The notes under the pieces: model-generated
What the model was told of the DNA's origin: nothing
The model's input: the letters and a program-made list of their open reading frames with translations, nothing else
The model's database searches: none
Part shown: piece by piece, positions 59,435 to 64,000 of the stretch
Position numbering within the stretch: the stretch's first letter is position 1
How the letters are laid out: every line of letters starts with the position of its first letter
Made by a program: the position numbers and the translations under genes
DNA from: Podaxis mareebaensis
Lineage: Eukaryota; Basidiomycota; Agaricomycetes; Agaricales; Agaricaceae
Assembly (NCBI GenBank): GCA_018524725.1
Contig: JAEUWP010000421.1
Location: 186,001 to 250,000 of the forward strand
Direction of reading: 5' to 3'
Length of the DNA stretch: 64,000 nt

Positions 59435-61300
59435 ATGAACCAAGCCCCCCAATCGATCACCAAGCCGGATTTCCCTCCCATTGACATGGGCACGGTAGCT
59501 CAAGCCACTGAGAAAGTTTTCCAAGTATTAGAGCCATGGTTTGCAGTTAAGTGGTAAGATAATGTTCAGTGTGCCCATGTACTACTCGAATGAGGCTCAT
59601 TTCGGGGATAGTGATGTTAGCGACTTTGTCGACTTTGTGGAGTATATGCAGCTCCAAGGTCGCAAGTTCGCCAGTGCTGTCGACTTAAGCGTGAAAACGA
59701 GTGCGGACGGGATCGCACTGGCCCGTGACAGCTTGGTGTTTTGTTCAGCGATCGAAGGTGGATGGGATGAGAAGACTATCAATGAATTTTTCAGAGGATT
59801 GTTGAAGATAGCCACCAGTGCGTACGGAAGGGCTAGGGTCTGCGAGGAACATTTTCGAGATATCCGATCCAACATTGCAAGAGTAAGTGATTGCTACGGT
59901 GTTTCGCTACTAGATGGGACCCTAAATATTGGCAGATTAGTAACCATGTACCGAAGACGATCAAAGAAGTAACCGAACAGCTGGCGCGGACTGATGCTGG
60001 CTCGTCGCGCGCCATCAAGTTGCAAAAAGGGTGCCAGCTAGCGGCGGGGGCCCTGGAAAAAGCCACAGAGGGCAGCCTTGTCGCTGGGGTTGTTTTGCTG
60101 ACCACTTTCCCACCAGCTGGTATAATCCTCCCTATCGCCCTCCCTGCTCTACGATTGATTGCCAGTGGAGCGGGTTACATATGCGAAAGAAACCTAGAGA
60201 GTACGTGATTAGGAGTAGTACTTACCTTGTTTCTGGGATGCTCAATTTTGAGGTTCTAGAGCGCCGATGCGAGCGTCTAACACTTGTTGATGCTCGCAAC
60301 TGATTTAAATCGCTCGAGGAAGAACTAGAATGTGTTCACAGCTGCTTGCGTCAAATAGCGGACTGGTGGATGGACATCAAGAACAAATTGCACAAGATGG
60401 AGGAAATACTGGAGCGTCAAGGAATTTCCTATTATCAGGACATAACAACCCGGAGCGCCGTTCGAAAAAACTGGACTGATATCCAGGAGCGATACAGGAC
60501 GTATTTGTCAGAGGTAGGTGATTTTTTTCACAAGATTCAGCACTCATATTTACCGCTTGTTTTCTTTCGAAGATCACCGCTATTCAGGACCATTATCAGC
60601 TACAATGCATGATTGAGGAAATGGATGTAGGCTGGTTCCATCTCCCTGCAGCACATGACAACTAACTTTGTTGCTTTATTAGGTTGGCTTCAAGGGAGAA
60701 CTTCTTTCGTTACAGAGAGACGTCGAGGCCTTCCGTGATGGATTAATTGAGCTCGAGGATGTCTCAAGTATCATGCGAGGTGGTTATCACCAGAAGCTGC
60801 GACAGTCCCTCCGTTCGGTGGAGACATCTTTCGTTCGTCAGTTGGAAGCCATGATGGATTGTCTGAAGAGGCTTGGGAGGCGCGGTGATGATGATAACCT
60901 AATGACCAAGATATTAGGTTATAACCATACGATGTGCAAAACTCTACAGCACCTCCTGAAGCAGGACAACATCAACACTCGGATTATCTCAGCGAAGCTT
61001 TGCAACGTGCGTCATATCATCGATAAAGAGTGCTCGCGGACCAAGGCAGTACTTGACAACCTGAGGTTGCGCACCAACGACAGTGGCGTGACGAAGGAGT
61101 CATCACTGCAGCTCGTTGATCGAATGGAGGAAAGAGCTCGGAACATAACAAGTTTCTGCATCAACCTTGCTATGAACGGTCCGTGGCGAGAAGGCGAAAT
61201 AGTAGTCGAGAGGAATCTTGGTCCTTCTATTACGAAAGCTCTTGATGCGTTGGAGTATACCAAGGAGAGGTTAGAATTGCTTCGTTCCGCAAGAGAATGA
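59435..61300 (+). CDS. long alpha-helical protein (copy 2) with central hydrophobic hairpin; in-frame TGA
   Basis: It starts MNQAPQSITKPDF and shares exon layout and sequence with the gene at 51195 (VAQATEKVFQVLEPWF, GRKFASAVDLSVKTSADGIALA). Its centre is more hydrophobic: a stretch GSLVAGVVLLTTFPPAG then IILPIALPALRLIASGAGYI, two helices linked by a Pro-Pro-Gly turn and flanked by long amphipathic helices. Later exons give ADWWMDIKNKLHKMEEIL and GFKGELLSLQRDVEAF; it ends LLRSARE. A TGA at 60301-60303 lies in the continuing frame; either the gene is inactive or a very short 33-nt intron (GT at 60271, AG at 60303+15) removes it. The hairpin in a helical bundle resembles alpha-helical pore-forming proteins; function is unproven. 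Confidence 0.6.
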
Positions 61301-62166
61301 GGGGTGGTGGTAGTTAGTTGGTATATTAGGTGTATGTTCAGAGACCGTCTTGTAGGGTATTAATTTTCGGATCATGTTACAGTGCCAAAATATCTGACAT
61401 GAATGGAGATCGTCATTTTCCGAGTTCAGGGCAATTCCATCAAGATCGACAAGCTAGCGCATCATATGATTGCCTAACAGGCGATCACGAACTGGACGGA
61501 CGTCATCAGGTTCAACTCTATTTATATCCTACTGTTGTGTCTGCCTCCACCCATCTCGAAGTAGGTTGAAGCTAGTCATGGTCTTGCTGTAAAGGGTCGA
61601 AAAAGGATATCACCGAGGGAATGGCACAGCGTCCTTCTGCAGTTCCTTGAAGATTCCCCACCCAGGCCACTTAACGGACCATCAGTGGTAAATGAAGATA
61701 TAATACCGCGTGTTCATAGTATACATAGCGGTACTAAGTTATCCTGCCTTGCAAATTTGTATATCTATGCAATTCTGGAGTCCTTTACAAGTTCCCACGC
61801 TATTCAGCTTCAAACCTTTCGCCTTCCGTTGGTCACACTTTGTCACAGAAGCCGAATCCCGCCACTTTGCCATTAATTCGAGCTCCTTGTGACCATCCGT
61901 GTTTGGCTGAGTGACAGGACCAAGGTCGGATGCAGATGTCTGATGCAAACGGACCCGCTCCTGGCCTGACGCGTCAACTGTTTCAAAATACCAATACATA
62001 TTCTTCTATTTAAGAGTTGGCGAGATATCAACAACCCGGAAAGCGCGAGGAACGATCCATGCATAAATATTACAAGACTCGAAGCAGGATACCGGTCAGA
62101 GTGCGAGATGTAGCAAACGTGTCGAAACAGAGGGATACTATGCCGACAGGAAAGATGAGGATAATA
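61301..62166. other. intergenic, no gene seen
   Basis: Convergent spacer between two helical-protein genes. No feature recognised. Confidence 0.5.
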
Positions 62167-63076
62167 TTAATGAGGGTTCAAACATGGGATGATTATCCTG
62201 AGCAGGGTGGGTCGTTTACTGTGAGCCGATTCGCTCATCGATATTAGTTTCCGCTGCCCTAGCTCGGTTCCCGTTGCCCTTCTCCTATCACGACACAACA
62301 GGTCCGTGAATTTTGGAGCACCTCGAATGTCTGCATTTTGCCGGGGGGTTACAATGAAGTCAGCTGCCTGCGAAACGCGACTCATCGCTGTCTCACTGTT
62401 CCTCTTACACCTCCACCACGACTCATTTACCCTAGCAACAGCATCTTCAAAGGATGTCAGATCGCTCCCCGTCTCTTCTTCCGGCAATAAGGACTCGAGG
62501 TGAGGGAGATGTTGCTTGAAGTACTCGGAGAGAGACTTCAAGGCGTCTCCCACCCTCTCAAACGCAACCTTGGCCTCTTGGAGCTGTTCGGACGCCTCTT
62601 CCGGCATTGAAACACGCGTCAGAAGCTTGTTCCCCCTCTGATGAGTCCCACATAGGTCCGCCACGGTTTGAGAAAGTCCACGGGCCATGATCAATGTGCC
62701 ATGGAGGTACTGGACATTCTCCGAGCGCGGGTGTGTAACCAAGCTAGAAGCTAGCCGCGAATACTCGATGGCGTATGCCCCGAGACTCTTGAGCATGTCC
62801 AATATTCTATCCCATTGCTCGGATATAGACGCCATTCCTTCTTCGAAACTGGCGTTGGGCTTTCCATGCAATCCAATGTGAATCTTGTAGATGGCCGAAG
62901 TCGTCTTTTCGCACCATTGGCCCAAGTCCTTGATGTGACGTTCGTCGGGCGGATCCTGAGGACAACTGAGTGGACTGGTCTTTGTTCTGGTTCTGATCGC
63001 CACTCACCCGGAATTTGGGTCCTGCTGTCGGACATGATGTTTGCACATTAGCCACTGAGGTAGCAGCTGTCTTCAT
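62167..63076 (-). CDS. helical protein of unknown family, convergent neighbour
   Basis: Exon 1 (63008-63076) gives MKTAATSVANVQTSCPTAG plus PKFR; a 52-nt intron with GTGAGT donor and CTCAG acceptor is followed by exon 2 (62167-62955), in phase, starting DPPDERHIKDLGQWCEKT. About 285 residues, almost wholly predicted helix: MASISEQWDRILDMLKSLG, EEASEQLQEAKVAFERVG, and a Trp pair in RVNESWWRCKRNSET. This start was chosen because other ATGs (63035, 63003) give no in-phase join or no upstream exon. Possibly a distant relative of the two helical genes nearby by style, but I cannot show homology. The extreme C-terminus ends PCLNPH. Confidence 0.6.
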
Positions 63077-64000
63077 AGCACAGGATGAGGAGCAACGAGG
63101 AACGAGTGTATCTGTGGCCTACTCACAAGAAACGAACTAGAATAAATACTGTACCAGTATATGATGGTAACCGTTTGAAGAGGGTGGTATGCTGGATTCC
63201 AGAGAGCAAGTGGTCCAATCCCTCGAAGGCAGGGAAAGTCCCAGGTTCCCCTCCCAGCCGACTCGTGTCAAGAAATGGGGTGAAATCTGAGTCTCAGTGA
63301 AAACCGGATCGAGCCAGGTCAGCTCCGACCGAGTTCCATTGTTTATGCGCGCAACTCGAGGGAGTTCTGCCACCGTTCTCAAAAAAGTGGCACAAATCTA
63401 GAGGGCCTTCGTCGCTCGTTGAACGAATGCGTTCTCATTCATTCGTTAATAATTTACTTTTGTTCGAGCTTGACAGGCAACACAAGCAAATATATTGCCT
63501 AGCCTACATAAAAAATACATTTTTTTACGTCTTCCGATCGTTTCCCATCAAACCGCATCGTTCCCCCATTGCCGCCCTTCATATCTCCTCAGGCCACCTC
63601 ATCTCCTGACGACCTCGGCGCCCGCCCCTGCCACACACTCCCGACATCTCGACGTCTGTTCCCACACCCCCCCACCCTTGCCGACTATCCCTCCCGCTGC
63701 TTCGGATAACCCCTCCCTCCCCCCACAAGCCCCTGGGATGATACGAGCACAGAAATCATCGAATAATGAGTGGAAATCGTATCTGCATAGTCCGTGAATG
63801 AATTAGATAAATGTTTGCATCAGTGCGCCCAGTGGTGGCAACTCACCTGATTGCCATTTCCATCGGTTGAGTTCATAATGTCCTCGAGGCCTTGGCTCTC
63901 CAAATGTGCATGCCACTGAGTACTATGTCAAATAGGCTCATATGGTGAGGACAGGTTCTTGAGCACTTAACACCTGTTTGATGTAAACCTGTCCGGATAT
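63077..64000. other. window end, pyrimidine-rich tract and possible partial gene
   Basis: The plus strand is strongly C/T-rich from about 63590 to 63735 (CCC and CTC runs). On the minus strand near the edge a short stretch (about 63850-63960) is open in two frames between plausible GT-AG sites, one containing GEPRPRGHYELNRWKW, so a gene may enter from beyond the window. Not assignable. Confidence 0.3.

Noticed and set aside
62167..63035. Alternative starts at 63035 and 63003 for the minus-strand helical gene
   Set aside because: The 63035 frame does not join exon 2 in phase at any acceptor; 63003 begins inside the intron supported by GTGAGT and CTCAG sites.
1..64000. CRISPR arrays, rRNA operons, prophage, bacterial-style operons
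   Set aside because: No regularly spaced repeats or rRNA signatures were seen, and intron-rich gene structure shows this is eukaryotic nuclear DNA.

Overview
The window reads as nuclear DNA of a filamentous basidiomycete, most likely an Agaricomycete. Genes are split by many short GT-AG introns of roughly 45-70 bases. One seven-helix protein looks like the Agaricomycete DUF6534 type. There are F-box-like and secreted/wood-decay-type families (GH35, CE8 pectinesterase, A1 protease, a GSTFuA-type glutathione transferase) and an intron-bearing nuclear tRNA-Ala. No operons, ribosome binding sites, CRISPR arrays or rRNA genes are seen. Functional names rest on motifs read by eye; exon joins were checked by frame and by family motifs that run across them.

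Layout. 0-1.2 kb: 3' part of a SAM-like-domain gene. 2.2-12.5 kb: two acyl-CoA synthetase paralogues, both ending in the peroxisomal signal SKL. Between them lie a 619-bp fold-back transposable element (5296-5914) and an unrecognised multi-exon gene (6335-8676). 13.3-20.7 kb: a nickel transporter of the NiCoT family, a probably GPI-anchored aspartic protease and a secreted FAD-linked oxidoreductase. 22-29.4 kb: two F-box-like paralogues in inverted orientation flank the scavenger decapping enzyme DcpS, a dead partial copy of DcpS, and a decayed coiled-coil gene. 29.5-32.2 kb: a fungal nuclear protein and a 79-residue orphan protein with half a LIM-type zinc module. 32.3-39.1 kb: a membrane-anchored GH35 beta-galactosidase and the DUF6534 protein. 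39.4-42.1 kb: an uncharacterised gene divergent from FEN1 across about 290 bp that contains an MCB cell-cycle box. 43.1-48.2 kb: a pectin methylesterase with a 10-nt micro-exon, tRNA-Ala(UGC), and a C2H2 zinc-finger protein. 51.2-63.1 kb: three long alpha-helical proteins with no recognised family, interleaved with a GDA1-type nucleoside diphosphatase and a glutathione transferase, and scarred by a tandem duplication.

How parts work together. Protease, FAD oxidoreductase, beta-galactosidase and pectinesterase fit extracellular or cell-surface plant-polymer use. The acyl-CoA synthetases and the glutathione transferase fit processing of aromatic or acyl compounds. FEN1, DcpS, GDA1 and the tRNA are housekeeping.

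The best candidate for something undescribed is the 51-63 kb cluster. At least two of its proteins are paralogous helical bundles, and one carries a central hydrophobic hairpin whose layout recalls ClyA/HBL-type alpha-helical pore-forming proteins. That link is inference from layout only.
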